Source of the DNA: Muribaculaceae bacterium | GTDB taxonomy: Bacteria > Bacteroidota > Bacteroidia > Bacteroidales > Muribaculaceae | Length of the DNA stretch: 47,121 nt | Reading direction: 5' to 3' | Assembly (NCBI GenBank): GCA_029061225.1 | Contig: JAIDSM010000229.1 | Location: 1 to 47,121 of the forward strand | In this document: positions 7,639-15,315 of the stretch, piece by piece | Layout: each line of letters starts with the position of its first letter | Position numbering within the stretch: the stretch's first letter is position 1 | The notes under the pieces: generated by a model | What the model was told of the DNA's origin: nothing | The model's input: only the letters and a program-made list of their open reading frames with translations | Databases searched by the model: none | Program-made: the position numbers and the translations under genes

Positions 7639-10104
7639 ATGATGCTCATACAGGTCATACTTCCGCTTCCTATTCAGGGCACTTTCACCTACAGCGTGCC
7701 CGATGATGTCCGCGATATGGTGGGCATCGGCACCCGCGTGCTCGTTCAGTTCGGACGCAAGAAATACTACACCGCCATAGTGGCCGGAATCGACCAGACA
7801 CCGCCTCAAAGCTATGAGGTGAAGGAGATTATGGCCGTCCTCGACCCACATCCGGCGCTTCGCTATCCTCAACTGAAATTCTGGGAATGGATTTCAGATT
7901 ATTACCTCTGTTCGGTCGGCGAGGTCATGAAGGCGGCTCTCCCTACGGGCCTGAAGATAGAGAGCGAGAGCGTCGTGACCCTTAATCCGGAGTTTGATGA
8001 TGCCGACGGCATCAGGCTGACCGAGAGGCAGGCCGCTGTCATAGCTGCTCTACAGCATTCCGGAAAGGATTCGCTTGCAGGACTCGAGAAGACACTCGGC
8101 ATCAAGAACGTGGCTCCGCACGTCAATGCACTGCTGGCATCCGGTGTCGTGCGGGTAGACGAGAAAGTGGTGGAGAGATACCGTCCCAAGACGGTCACCA
8201 AGGTGCGACTGCTGTGCGACCGCGACGATGAGGAGCGGCTTCATTCCTTTTTTGACATGACAAAGCGGAGCCAACAGCAGCAGTCGCTGCTTCTTGCCTA
8301 TCTCGACATGTCGCGATTCATGATGAAGGGAGGCGAGATAAGGGACGTGGAGCGCGACGCGCTTCTCAAGGCAGCCGGCGTGACTCCTGCGGTATTGAAG
8401 GGTGTGGTCGACAAGGGCATTCTTGAAATATATAAAGACAAGATCAACCGTTTCGCTTCAGGCAAGGATAAGAAAATCGACCTTCCGGTGCTTTCGCCGG
8501 CTCAGGCTGAGGCGGCAGGGAAGATACGCGAGGCTTTCCGCGACCATGCCATCACGCTTCTGCATGGTGTCACCGGCTCGGGAAAGACCGAGATATATTG
8601 CGATCTCATCAACGAGGTGCTTCAGCAGGGCAATCAGGTACTATATCTTGTGCCCGAAATCTCGCTTACCACACAGCTGACCGACCGCCTTAAGAAAGTC
8701 TTCGGCGACCGCCTCCTCATCTATCATTCGAAATTCTCCGACAGCGAAAGGGTAGACATATGGAACCGTCTGCTGACCACCAACGAACCGCTGGTAGTGC
8801 TTGGAGTGCGGAGTTCTGTCTTTCTTCCCTTCGCGCGGCTGGGACTCGTGGTGGTCGATGAGGAGCATGAGGCTTCCTATAAGCAATATGATCCGGCGCC
8901 GCGCTACAATGCGCGTGATGCCGCCACCGTGCTTGCATCCATGCATGGGGCCAAGACGCTCTTCGGTTCAGCTACACCTTCCATCGAGACTTACTGGAAG
9001 GCGACCAACGGCAAGTTCGGACTGGTGAATCTGTCGGAGCGTTACGAAGGAGCCGCCTTGCCTGAGGTCGAGGTGATAGACATGCGTCAGATGAGGAAGC
9101 AGAAGAGCGTGAATGGCATCATCTCCACGCCTCTGCGCAAGCAGACGCGGGAGGCTTTGGATGCAGGATGGCAGGCCATCATGTTTCAGAACCGCCGTGG
9201 ATTCGCTCCGGTAGTGGTCTGCCATACATGCGGATGGAGTCCGAAATGCGGTAACTGCGACGTCAGTCTCGTGTATCATAAAGGAAGCAAGCTTCTCCGC
9301 TGCCATTATTGCGGATATACCCAGACTCTTCCCGACCTATGTCCGGCATGCGGGGAAAATACCCTCGAGAAATACGGTTATGGCACCGAACGTATCGCGG
9401 AAGAAGTGCAGGAGGAGTTTCCGGACAGGAAGGTGTCTCGAATGGACCTTGACACCACTCGCAACAAGCAGTCTTATCAGGAACTGATAGAGGAGTTTGC
9501 CGAGCACCGCACCGATATTCTCGTAGGAACTCAGATGGTCTCTAAGGGACTTGACTTCGAGAAAGTGAAGATAGTAGGCGTTCTCAATGCCGATACCCTG
9601 CTGAATTTCCCTGATTTCAGGAGCAACGAGAGAGCCTTCAATATGCTTGAGCAGGTGGCCGGGCGCGCAGGTCGCCGTCATGAGAAGGGAAAGGTCCTGA
9701 TTCAGACAACCAAAGCGGACGAAAGGATATTGGAACATGTCAGAAACCATGACTACCTTTCCTACTATCGGGAAGAACTGGAGGAGCGTCAGAAATACGC
9801 TTATCCCCCCTTTACTAAAATCATCAATGTCTATGTCCGCAATAAGGACGCGGCTACATGCGATGCCGCTGCCGTCATGCTGAGCATGGAGCTGAGGAAG
9901 GTCTTCGGATCCAGGGTCCTTGGGCCTGAGAAACCATTCGTCTCCCGGGTCAACACATGGTATATACAGCAGATAATGCTTAAGGTCGAGTCGGGAGCAT
10001 CTATGAAGAAGGTGAAGGCTATCCTCCGTCAGGTCTATGAGCGGCTTGCACCTGCACCACAGATCAAATCCTCCCAGATTCATTACGATGTAGATCCGGT
10101 GTAA
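7639..10104 (+). CDS. priA: Primosomal replication protein N' (PriA helicase)
   Basis: An 821-residue 3'-5' helicase that restarts stalled replication forks. It has an N-terminal DNA-binding domain, Walker A GVTGSGKTE (310-318), DEEH box (407-410) and GSATPS. The eight zinc-binding cysteines are at about 528, 531, 537, 540, 555, 558, 568 and 571, inserted in the second helicase lobe, and GRAGRR follows. Length is slightly above the E. coli protein. Two ATGs in tandem (7639, 7642) follow the -7 box at once. It stands alone on the plus strand and its stop is followed after 3 nt by a heptamer array. Confidence 0.96.
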   Translation: MMLIQVILPLPIQGTFTYSVPDDVRDMVGIGTRVLVQFGRKKYYTAIVAGIDQTPPQSYEVKEIMAVLDPHPALRYPQLKFWEWISDYYLCSVGEVMKAALPTGLKIESESVVTLNPEFDDADGIRLTERQAAVIAALQHSGKDSLAGLEKTLGIKNVAPHVNALLASGVVRVDEKVVERYRPKTVTKVRLLCDRDDEERLHSFFDMTKRSQQQQSLLLAYLDMSRFMMKGGEIRDVERDALLKAAGVTPAVLKGVVDKGILEIYKDKINRFASGKDKKIDLPVLSPAQAEAAGKIREAFRDHAITLLHGVTGSGKTEIYCDLINEVLQQGNQVLYLVPEISLTTQLTDRLKKVFGDRLLIYHSKFSDSERVDIWNRLLTTNEPLVVLGVRSSVFLPFARLGLVVVDEEHEASYKQYDPAPRYNARDAATVLASMHGAKTLFGSATPSIETYWKATNGKFGLVNLSERYEGAALPEVEVIDMRQMRKQKSVNGIISTPLRKQTREALDAGWQAIMFQNRRGFAPVVVCHTCGWSPKCGNCDVSLVYHKGSKLLRCHYCGYTQTLPDLCPACGENTLEKYGYGTERIAEEVQEEFPDRKVSRMDLDTTRNKQSYQELIEEFAEHRTDILVGTQMVSKGLDFEKVKIVGVLNADTLLNFPDFRSNERAFNMLEQVAGRAGRRHEKGKVLIQTTKADERILEHVRNHDYLSYYREELEERQKYAYPPFTKIINVYVRNKDAATCDAAAVMLSMELRKVFGSRVLGPEKPFVSRVNTWYIQQIMLKVESGASMKKVKAILRQVYERLAPAPQIKSSQIHYDVDPV

Positions 10105-10107
10105 TTT

Positions 10108-10177
10108 AATTGAGAATTGAGAATTGGGAATTGAGAATTGAGAATTGAGAATTGGGAATTGAGAATTGAGAATTGAG
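10108..10177. repeat. Ten-copy heptamer array (AATTGAG/AATTGGG)
   Basis: Ten 7-bp units without slippage. Units 3 and 7 are AATTGGG and all others AATTGAG, which gives a 28-bp higher-order period. It begins 3 nt after the priA stop and lies between convergent priA and the histidine kinase gene. Confidence 0.92.
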
Positions 10178-10240
10178 CTATACAGCCAGTGGATATGAAT
10201 AGAAAGAGTGTCATAATTGTTTATTCCTGACACTTTAATG

Positions 10241-11221
10241 TTATAGGGTGATGATGGCGGTAGTGCCTTTTGATGGGACAGAGATTAGGCGGATGTCACC
10301 GCCGTGTTTCAGTATAATCTGGCGGCTGATGGCAAGTCCTACTCCGGATCCATTCGTTTTGGTGGTGAAGAATGGAGTGAAGAGTGAATCCATTGCTTCC
10401 TTCGTCATTCCGCAGCCGTTGTCTGACACAGTGAGATATGGTCTGGAATCTGAAATTGAGAGCACTACATTCACAGAACCTTCTTCTGGCGGCAGAGCGT
10501 CAAGAGCATTTCTAAGGAGATTCATCATCATCTGATTCATAAGGGAAATATCGATGTTAAGAATCATGTTTTCAGGTATAGTATAGGTAACTGTTTCCTC
10601 CGGCATGTCCCTGCGTTGAAGCTCCGCATTATAGATTTTTTTTAGAGAATGGAAGTAATCGCCGGCACGGACTTTCTCAAGTTTCGGTTCGGGCAGATGA
10701 GTGAGGTTGTAGTAGGAATCAAGAAATCTTCTGATTCCTTCCGCCTGGGAGTGCATAAGGACAGATGCTTCCGTGAGAGCTTTTCCTTCATATCGCTCGG
10801 GGTGCGTCTGCATGTCGGCTGAAATGGCTGCTATTGGTGTTATGCCATTGCGCATTTCATGGGTCATGACCTTCAGCACTCTGTCGTAGTATAATTTACG
10901 TGTCTGAAGCTCACGCATATTGTTGTGGTAGAGTTCCGAAATTCGGTTCATCGATTCCGACATACTCCGAAGTTCCCTGTCTCCTCCCGCGTCCACACGC
11001 ATTGTGGTGTCGTTCATCTCGAGTGCCTTGACAAACGAAGACATTATTCCGATGAGTTTTGACTGGAGATGCAGGATTATAATGATGCAGACTGCGCAGG
11101 CAATCAGTAAGAGGCATGCCTGGGGCCAATGACCGGTCATGAAAAGTCCGGTGGAGCCCGCTGCCGACGCTATGGCGGCGAGTAATAGAAGAAGAGTGCT
11201 TGATCTGAACCTGCGTATCAT
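10241..11221 (-). CDS. Sensor histidine kinase
   Basis: A 326-residue membrane kinase. Two N-terminal transmembrane helices (about 8-28 and 33-52) have almost no periplasmic loop between them, so a membrane or intracellular signal is likely. A HAMP-like linker follows, then the H-box THEMRNGITP (His121), N-box NLLRNALDAL, G1 SDNGCGM and G2 GSGVGLAIS. Its start overlaps the response regulator stop by 4 bp (ATGA), so the two are translationally coupled. Inferred partner: the regulator at 11218-11802. Inferred output: the divergent efflux operon. Confidence 0.9.
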   Translation of the reverse strand: MIRRFRSSTLLLLLAAIASAAGSTGLFMTGHWPQACLLLIACAVCIIIILHLQSKLIGIMSSFVKALEMNDTTMRVDAGGDRELRSMSESMNRISELYHNNMRELQTRKLYYDRVLKVMTHEMRNGITPIAAISADMQTHPERYEGKALTEASVLMHSQAEGIRRFLDSYYNLTHLPEPKLEKVRAGDYFHSLKKIYNAELQRRDMPEETVTYTIPENMILNIDISLMNQMMMNLLRNALDALPPEEGSVNVVLSISDSRPYLTVSDNGCGMTKEAMDSLFTPFFTTKTNGSGVGLAISRQIILKHGGDIRLISVPSKGTTAIITL

Positions 11222-11802
11222 GCCTTCTTTAGAAGATTGTAGAGTGTCTGCCGGTTGACTCCAAGTTGCTGTGCGGCAGCCGACAGGTTTCCTCCGCAGC
11301 TGTCGATGACGCTTCTGACATGGCGCATCTTTACTTCATCGAGTGTAAGGCCAAGCCGTTCGTTTTCCGCTTCCTCCAGTTCAGATGCCCGCCTGGCGGC
11401 CTCCCGTTCCTGTCTAAGCCTACGGTTCTTGGCAATTGCTTTCGTTAGTTTTTCGATCAGCACATCGTTGTCCCATGGTTTGGTTATGAAATCCTCAGCT
11501 CCCAATTTCATGGCCTTCACGGCGATGTCCACGTCACCGAAGGCCGTGATCACCACTATCGCCGGAGGATTCGGCAGCGATTTCAGTCGCTCGAGCCAGA
11601 ACAGGCCATCGCTGCAGTCGAGGGCTCCGCAGTCGAAGTTCATGTCGAGAAGCACGGCGTCATAACTGCCGGGTTGCAGGAGGGTAGCGATCATCGAAGG
11701 ATTTTCAATCGCGGTCACTTCCTCAAATTCATCACTCAGCAGCAGCCTCAAGGTAGCCCTGACAGCCGCATTGTCATCAATAATTAGCAATCGATCTTTC
11801 AT
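11218..11802 (-). CDS. RegA/PrrA-like response regulator (receiver plus Fis-type HTH)
   Basis: A 194-residue regulator. The receiver domain has Asp9/Asp10, phospho-acceptor Asp53, Thr86 and Lys108. A charged linker (~128-150) leads to a Fis-type HTH (about 153-194; NLSAAAQQLGVNRQTLYNLL). The sigma-54 AAA+ domain found between these parts in NtrC-type proteins is absent, so activation through sigma-54 is not expected. The ATG follows the stop of the DUF2442 gene with no gap. A palindrome at 12441-12477, between this operon and tolC, is a candidate target. Confidence 0.88.
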   Translation of the reverse strand: MKDRLLIIDDNAAVRATLRLLLSDEFEEVTAIENPSMIATLLQPGSYDAVLLDMNFDCGALDCSDGLFWLERLKSLPNPPAIVVITAFGDVDIAVKAMKLGAEDFITKPWDNDVLIEKLTKAIAKNRRLRQEREAARRASELEEAENERLGLTLDEVKMRHVRSVIDSCGGNLSAAAQQLGVNRQTLYNLLKKA

Positions 11803-12066
11803 CTAATCTTTTGATACGATTTTTCCGGCATAAAGTTGTTCGAGTGGGAAAATTAGATCCCAGTTTTTACCCCATACAATATTCCCGTTCTCAATAGAAA
11901 ATTTTTTAAATCTTTTAGGATCAAGATATTTGTTATATTGAGGATGCGGATGTCGGCGAATATAATCACCGATGTCAATGGTTTGCAACTTACTGTCGCT
12001 GAAATGAATCAAAACATTGAGATTTCCTAAATCCTCAGCCTTTACTATGTAGATATTTTGAGACAT
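11803..12066 (-). CDS. DUF2442 domain protein
   Basis: An 87-residue small protein fitting DUF2442. It has an N-terminal beta-rich part with FSDSKLQTIDIGDYI and a C-terminal block KKFSIENGNIVWG...DLIFPLEQLY that is characteristic of the family. Function is not established. DUF2442 and DUF4160 genes commonly form adjacent pairs with a toxin-antitoxin-like arrangement. Here it sits 6 bp after the DUF4160 gene and abuts the response regulator start, so all four genes appear to be one transcript. Confidence 0.75.
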   Translation of the reverse strand: MSQNIYIVKAEDLGNLNVLIHFSDSKLQTIDIGDYIRRHPHPQYNKYLDPKRFKKFSIENGNIVWGKNWDLIFPLEQLYAGKIVSKD

Positions 12067-12072
12067 ATCGGT

Positions 12073-12369
12073 TTAAATTTTTTTAGTGATATTCGTACTC
12101 CGGACAGCCTTTTTCATAACGAAAAATTTAACCCATTTATCTATGATATTCTTATCGTATTTCTCTATGAATTCTGAGGCTGTTTGTTCTTCCTTGTTAG
12201 AAAGAGGAACGATTCCGTGTTTTTCACGAATTCGTACTTCTGTTAATTTCCCATCCATCATAATCAATTCGAAAATACTTTCTTTTCCACCATGTTGAAC
12301 ATGTATTGGTTCATGCTCATTTGAGTAGAAATAGAAAATGAATCCGAAATATTCAAATATTTTAGGCAT
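12073..12369 (-). CDS. DUF4160 domain protein
   Basis: A 98-residue protein whose start MPKIFEYFGFIFYFYSNEH followed by EPIHVQHGGKE matches DUF4160, a small family with conserved His residues and no proven activity. The usual partner, a DUF2442 protein, lies immediately downstream. The tail after ~80 is basic. It is the first gene of the operon with the two-component system and has a likely promoter at 12394-12425. Confidence 0.75.
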   Translation of the reverse strand: MPKIFEYFGFIFYFYSNEHEPIHVQHGGKESIFELIMMDGKLTEVRIREKHGIVPLSNKEEQTASEFIEKYDKNIIDKWVKFFVMKKAVRSTNITKKI

Positions 12370-12393
12370 ATTTCATACGTTTTTTGAGATATG

Positions 12394-12425
12394 CAAAGAT
12401 AATAATAATTATCTGAATTTGCAAT
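12394..12425 (-). promoter_or_regulatory. Promoter of DUF4160-DUF2442-RR-HK operon
   Basis: On the minus strand, ATTG (12422-12425), 20 nt, TATCTTTG (12394-12401). The predicted start is ~12387, giving a leader of ~18 nt. Confidence 0.65.
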
Positions 12426-12440
12426 GTTTAATAACGTATG

Positions 12441-12477
12441 TGTCTAAAAAATCGGCAGTATGTCGAAATTTTAGACA
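12441..12477. promoter_or_regulatory. Candidate operator between two-component and efflux operons
   Basis: A 17-bp near-palindrome at 12461-12477 (half-sites TGTC and GACA around an AT-rich core) is preceded exactly 20 bp upstream by a further TGTCTAAAA (12441-12449). That upstream site also forms a perfect 9-bp inverted repeat with TTTTAGACA (12469-12477). It lies between the -33 boxes of both divergent promoters. Confidence 0.5.
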
Positions 12478-12512
12478 AAATGAGTCAGCAAAATGCGTTT
12501 TTATGTGGCATA

Positions 12513-12544
12513 TTTGGTGTTTGGCCGGAAGGAAAGTAATTTTG
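12513..12544 (+). promoter_or_regulatory. Promoter of the tolC efflux operon
   Basis: TTTG (12513-12516), 20 nt, TAATTTTG (12537-12544): an exact housekeeping consensus. The predicted start is ~12551, giving a leader of ~24 nt. Confidence 0.78.
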
Positions 12545-12574
12545 CTCCTGTAATCGACTAAACAGATATCGAAA

Positions 12575-13897
12575 ATGAAATACTCATATGCAATACATAC
12601 CCTCATATCGCTTCTGATTCCTTTTCATGCCATATCAGCTGAAGACAGGATGGTGGATGAAGCACCCATGTCTCTTAATGACTGTCTGCTCTACGCCAGG
12701 GAGCACGCTCACGCCAACCGTCTAAGCCGCCTGGAGGCTGAAACCGCCGCAGCCGACAAAAGAATTGGCGCAGCCGACCTTATGCCTTACATCAGTATCG
12801 GAAGCAGCGGCAGCCTTAGTTTCGGTAGAAACATCGACCCTGAGACCAACACCTACGACAATAAGAAAACCCTTGGAACCGGGTTCGGTCTTGAGATGTC
12901 GCTTCCGCTCTTCGACGGTCTTGTGCGTATCAACAATCAGAAGGCTTTAAAGGCGGCTGAACTCCGAAAGAAGAAAGCGCGGTTTGTAGAGCAAGACCGA
13001 ATCTCTCTTGAAGTGATAAAAGGTTTCTACAACATCTCTTATTGCCGCGCGATGGTGGCGCAGATGGAAAGCCAGCTGAGCCGCGATTCCACCGACCTTG
13101 AGGCTGTTCGGAAATCGCTTGAACTCGGCACCAAGAGCGGCGCCGATGTCGCAGAACTCGAAGCCATTGTTGCTGCCGACATCTATGAACTCACCAATCA
13201 ACGAAACCTCCTGAAAAAAGCTGACCTAACCCTAAAGACATCAATGGGAATGCCGCTTTCAGATATCCCGCTGTCAATAGATGATCGCACTGAAATTGAA
13301 TGGAGCTGTGCAGAGGTGCGCACATTGCCGGAAATCGAGGAGGCACAGATTGCCGTCAAGGAAAGCAGAATGTATCTGCGTGCGGCAAAGGGTGGCTACA
13401 GTCCGCGTATCTCGTTCAATGCCGGAATCTCTACCTCATACTACAGAATGATTGGCATGCAGGCTGAGTTCCCAACCTTTTCCCGTCAGTTTAGAGATAA
13501 TATGGGTGAGTACTTAGGTCTTTCGTTCTCCTTCCCGATCTTCGACGGACTATCCACGCGCAACCGAGTAAAAAAGGCAACCATTCAGTTGCGGGAAAAT
13601 GAGGTCAGACTTGAGCAGACACGATATCGGATTGATCAGTCAGCTGAGGAAGCCCGGCTCGATCATGAAGCTGCAAAGGAAGAACTGGCGGCAGCTACAA
13701 GTCGGCTGGAAGCCGAAAACCTCGCCTACAAAGCGATGCGACGGAAATATGAATTGGGTGCAGTATCGGCGATTGAATTATATACTTCCTCCTCAAAACT
13801 CGCTCAGGCACAAGCCAACCTGACAGGGAAAAAGATCCAGCGAATCATAACGGAAATAACCCTTAGATACTATCAGGGATATCCATTGATTAAATAA
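12575..13897 (+). CDS. TolC-family outer-membrane efflux protein
   Basis: A 440-residue protein with a Sec signal peptide (~1-21), no lipobox, and two OEP-type halves of long amphipathic helices. Gly-rich beta segments (SIGSSGSLSFGRN and FNAGISTSYY) correspond to the membrane strands. It should form the trimeric outer-membrane channel. It is first in an operon with the adaptor, ATPase and permease at 13982-18367, so the whole exporter is encoded together. The substrate cannot be inferred. Confidence 0.9.
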   Translation: MKYSYAIHTLISLLIPFHAISAEDRMVDEAPMSLNDCLLYAREHAHANRLSRLEAETAAADKRIGAADLMPYISIGSSGSLSFGRNIDPETNTYDNKKTLGTGFGLEMSLPLFDGLVRINNQKALKAAELRKKKARFVEQDRISLEVIKGFYNISYCRAMVAQMESQLSRDSTDLEAVRKSLELGTKSGADVAELEAIVAADIYELTNQRNLLKKADLTLKTSMGMPLSDIPLSIDDRTEIEWSCAEVRTLPEIEEAQIAVKESRMYLRAAKGGYSPRISFNAGISTSYYRMIGMQAEFPTFSRQFRDNMGEYLGLSFSFPIFDGLSTRNRVKKATIQLRENEVRLEQTRYRIDQSAEEARLDHEAAKEELAAATSRLEAENLAYKAMRRKYELGAVSAIELYTSSSKLAQAQANLTGKKIQRIITEITLRYYQGYPLIK

Positions 13898-13902
13898 AAA
13901 AT

Positions 13903-13950
13903 TCATGATTTATCATGATATATCAAGCTGCATCATGATAAATCATGAAA
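13903..13950. repeat. 18-bp perfect inverted repeat between tolC and hlyD-type genes
   Basis: The arms at 13903-13920 and 13933-13950 are perfect complements around a 12-nt spacer. Each arm holds two TCATGA palindromes. The four TCATGA sites start at 13904, 13914, 13934 and 13944, in 10-bp phase. It could form a stable mRNA hairpin between the two cistrons or be a protein-binding array. Confidence 0.8.
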
Positions 13951-13981
13951 AAATCAACAACCAATAAACACAAAAACAAAC

Positions 13982-15235
13982 ATGGACACTGAAATAAAAC
14001 GAAAGAATCCCCAGCTTCGTAAATTCTTCATCCCGGCAATGCTCGGCATCGCGGTTCTGACAGCTATAGGATGGGCGATGATAGCTTCGCGTACCAGCAG
14101 CTATAATGCGGATTCGCGCAATCTGATGGTGCGAGAAGTGACAGAAGGTGAATTCAACGACTACATTCACCTTTCCGGCAAGGTGGAGACAGGCTTCGTA
14201 GTGCAGGTGTCAGCGCTTGAAACCGGTATCGTGGAGCAGAAGCTGTTGGAGGAGGGCGCTATGGTTAATGAAGGCGATGTTATCCTTACACTTCGCAATC
14301 CTTTGCTCCGACAGCAGATTCTCGACTCGGAATCGCAGCTGGCGGAAAGACAGAACATGCTGCGTGATACTGAGCTTGCAATGGAGAAGGAACGCCTGCA
14401 GGTGAAGCGCGACATACTTGCCGCCAGAACAGAGCTCAACCGCAAGCGTCGTGTGGCAGACCAGCAGAAGTCTCTTCTTGATGAGAACCTCACATCACGT
14501 GAACAGTACCTGACAGCTAAGGAAGACTATGAACTGGCAAAGGAAAACCTCAATCTTCTCGAAGACCGTCTTCGTCAGGATTCCGCCTATCGTTCTGTTC
14601 AGGTGGCGATGATGCGCGAGAGTCTGCACAATATGCAGGAAAACTTTATGCTCGTACGCCAGCGCGCCGACAACCTCAACGTCAAGGCTACCCACAGCGG
14701 TCAGCTCGGAAGTCTGACAGCGGAGATCGGGCAGAACATATCGGCGGGTCAGCAGGTAGGACAGATAAATATACTCGACAACTATAAACTGTCGGTACAG
14801 ATCGACGAGCATTACATCGACCGCATTGAACCCGGACTCTCCGGAAAGGCGAGCCGTCAAGGCAGGGAATTCGAGGTGACAGTGGCTAAGGTATATCCCG
14901 AGGTCGTCGACGGACAGTTTAAGGCCGATCTCGCCATCACGGGAAGTGTGCCGGAGAAACCGAGGGTAGGGCAGTCTTATCCCGTCGACATACAGCTTGG
15001 AAGCCCTGTGAAGGCTGTGATGATAGACAAGGGGAGCTTCTTCCAGAGTTCGGGAGGTAAATACGTCTATGTGGTGTCGCCTGACGGAAAGAGCGCTGAA
15101 AAAAGGGTCATCAAGCTTGGACGTCGCAATCCTAAGTATTACGAAGTGCTCGAAGGTCTCAGTCCCGGCGAAAAAGTGATCGTCAGCTCATATTCCGACT
15201 TCGGCGAAGCGGACAGGCTTTCCATCAATGATTAA
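13982..15235 (+). CDS. HlyD/MFP-type periplasmic adaptor of efflux system
   Basis: A 417-residue adaptor. A single N-terminal membrane anchor (about 16-36) is followed by the first half of the lipoyl-like barrel (VETGFVVQVSALETG), a long coiled-coil hairpin (~105-225) that would dock on TolC, then beta-barrel and membrane-proximal domains. It lies 84 bp after tolC and before the ATPase and FtsX-type permease, as in MacAB-like systems. The last codons and stop are built from a heptamer repeat. Confidence 0.9.
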   Translation: MDTEIKRKNPQLRKFFIPAMLGIAVLTAIGWAMIASRTSSYNADSRNLMVREVTEGEFNDYIHLSGKVETGFVVQVSALETGIVEQKLLEEGAMVNEGDVILTLRNPLLRQQILDSESQLAERQNMLRDTELAMEKERLQVKRDILAARTELNRKRRVADQQKSLLDENLTSREQYLTAKEDYELAKENLNLLEDRLRQDSAYRSVQVAMMRESLHNMQENFMLVRQRADNLNVKATHSGQLGSLTAEIGQNISAGQQVGQINILDNYKLSVQIDEHYIDRIEPGLSGKASRQGREFEVTVAKVYPEVVDGQFKADLAITGSVPEKPRVGQSYPVDIQLGSPVKAVMIDKGSFFQSSGGKYVYVVSPDGKSAEKRVIKLGRRNPKYYEVLEGLSPGEKVIVSSYSDFGEADRLSIND

Positions 15236-15261
15236 TGATCAATGATCAATGATTAATTAAT
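15227..15261. repeat. Heptamer array (AATGATT/AATGATC) at the adaptor stop codon
   Basis: Units AATGATT, AATGATC, AATGATC, AATGATT, then AATTAAT, in one 7-bp register. The first unit encodes the last residues of the adaptor gene and contributes its TAA. Confidence 0.85.
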
Positions 15262-15315
15262 ACTTTCAATAACAAGATATATCAAGATAAACAGATAAAT
15301 GACAATTCTACAATT

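Noticed and set aside
9337..10233. A 298-residue open frame antisense to priA
   Set aside because: It lies opposite a clear PriA. Its first part is a translation of the heptamer array (repeating NSQF-like residues), and it has no recognisable domain.
12481..12574. A sigma-54 (-24/-12) promoter for tolC
   Set aside because: TGGCATATTTGG is only a poor match and lacks the GC at the -12 position, while an exact housekeeping promoter is present at 12513-12544.
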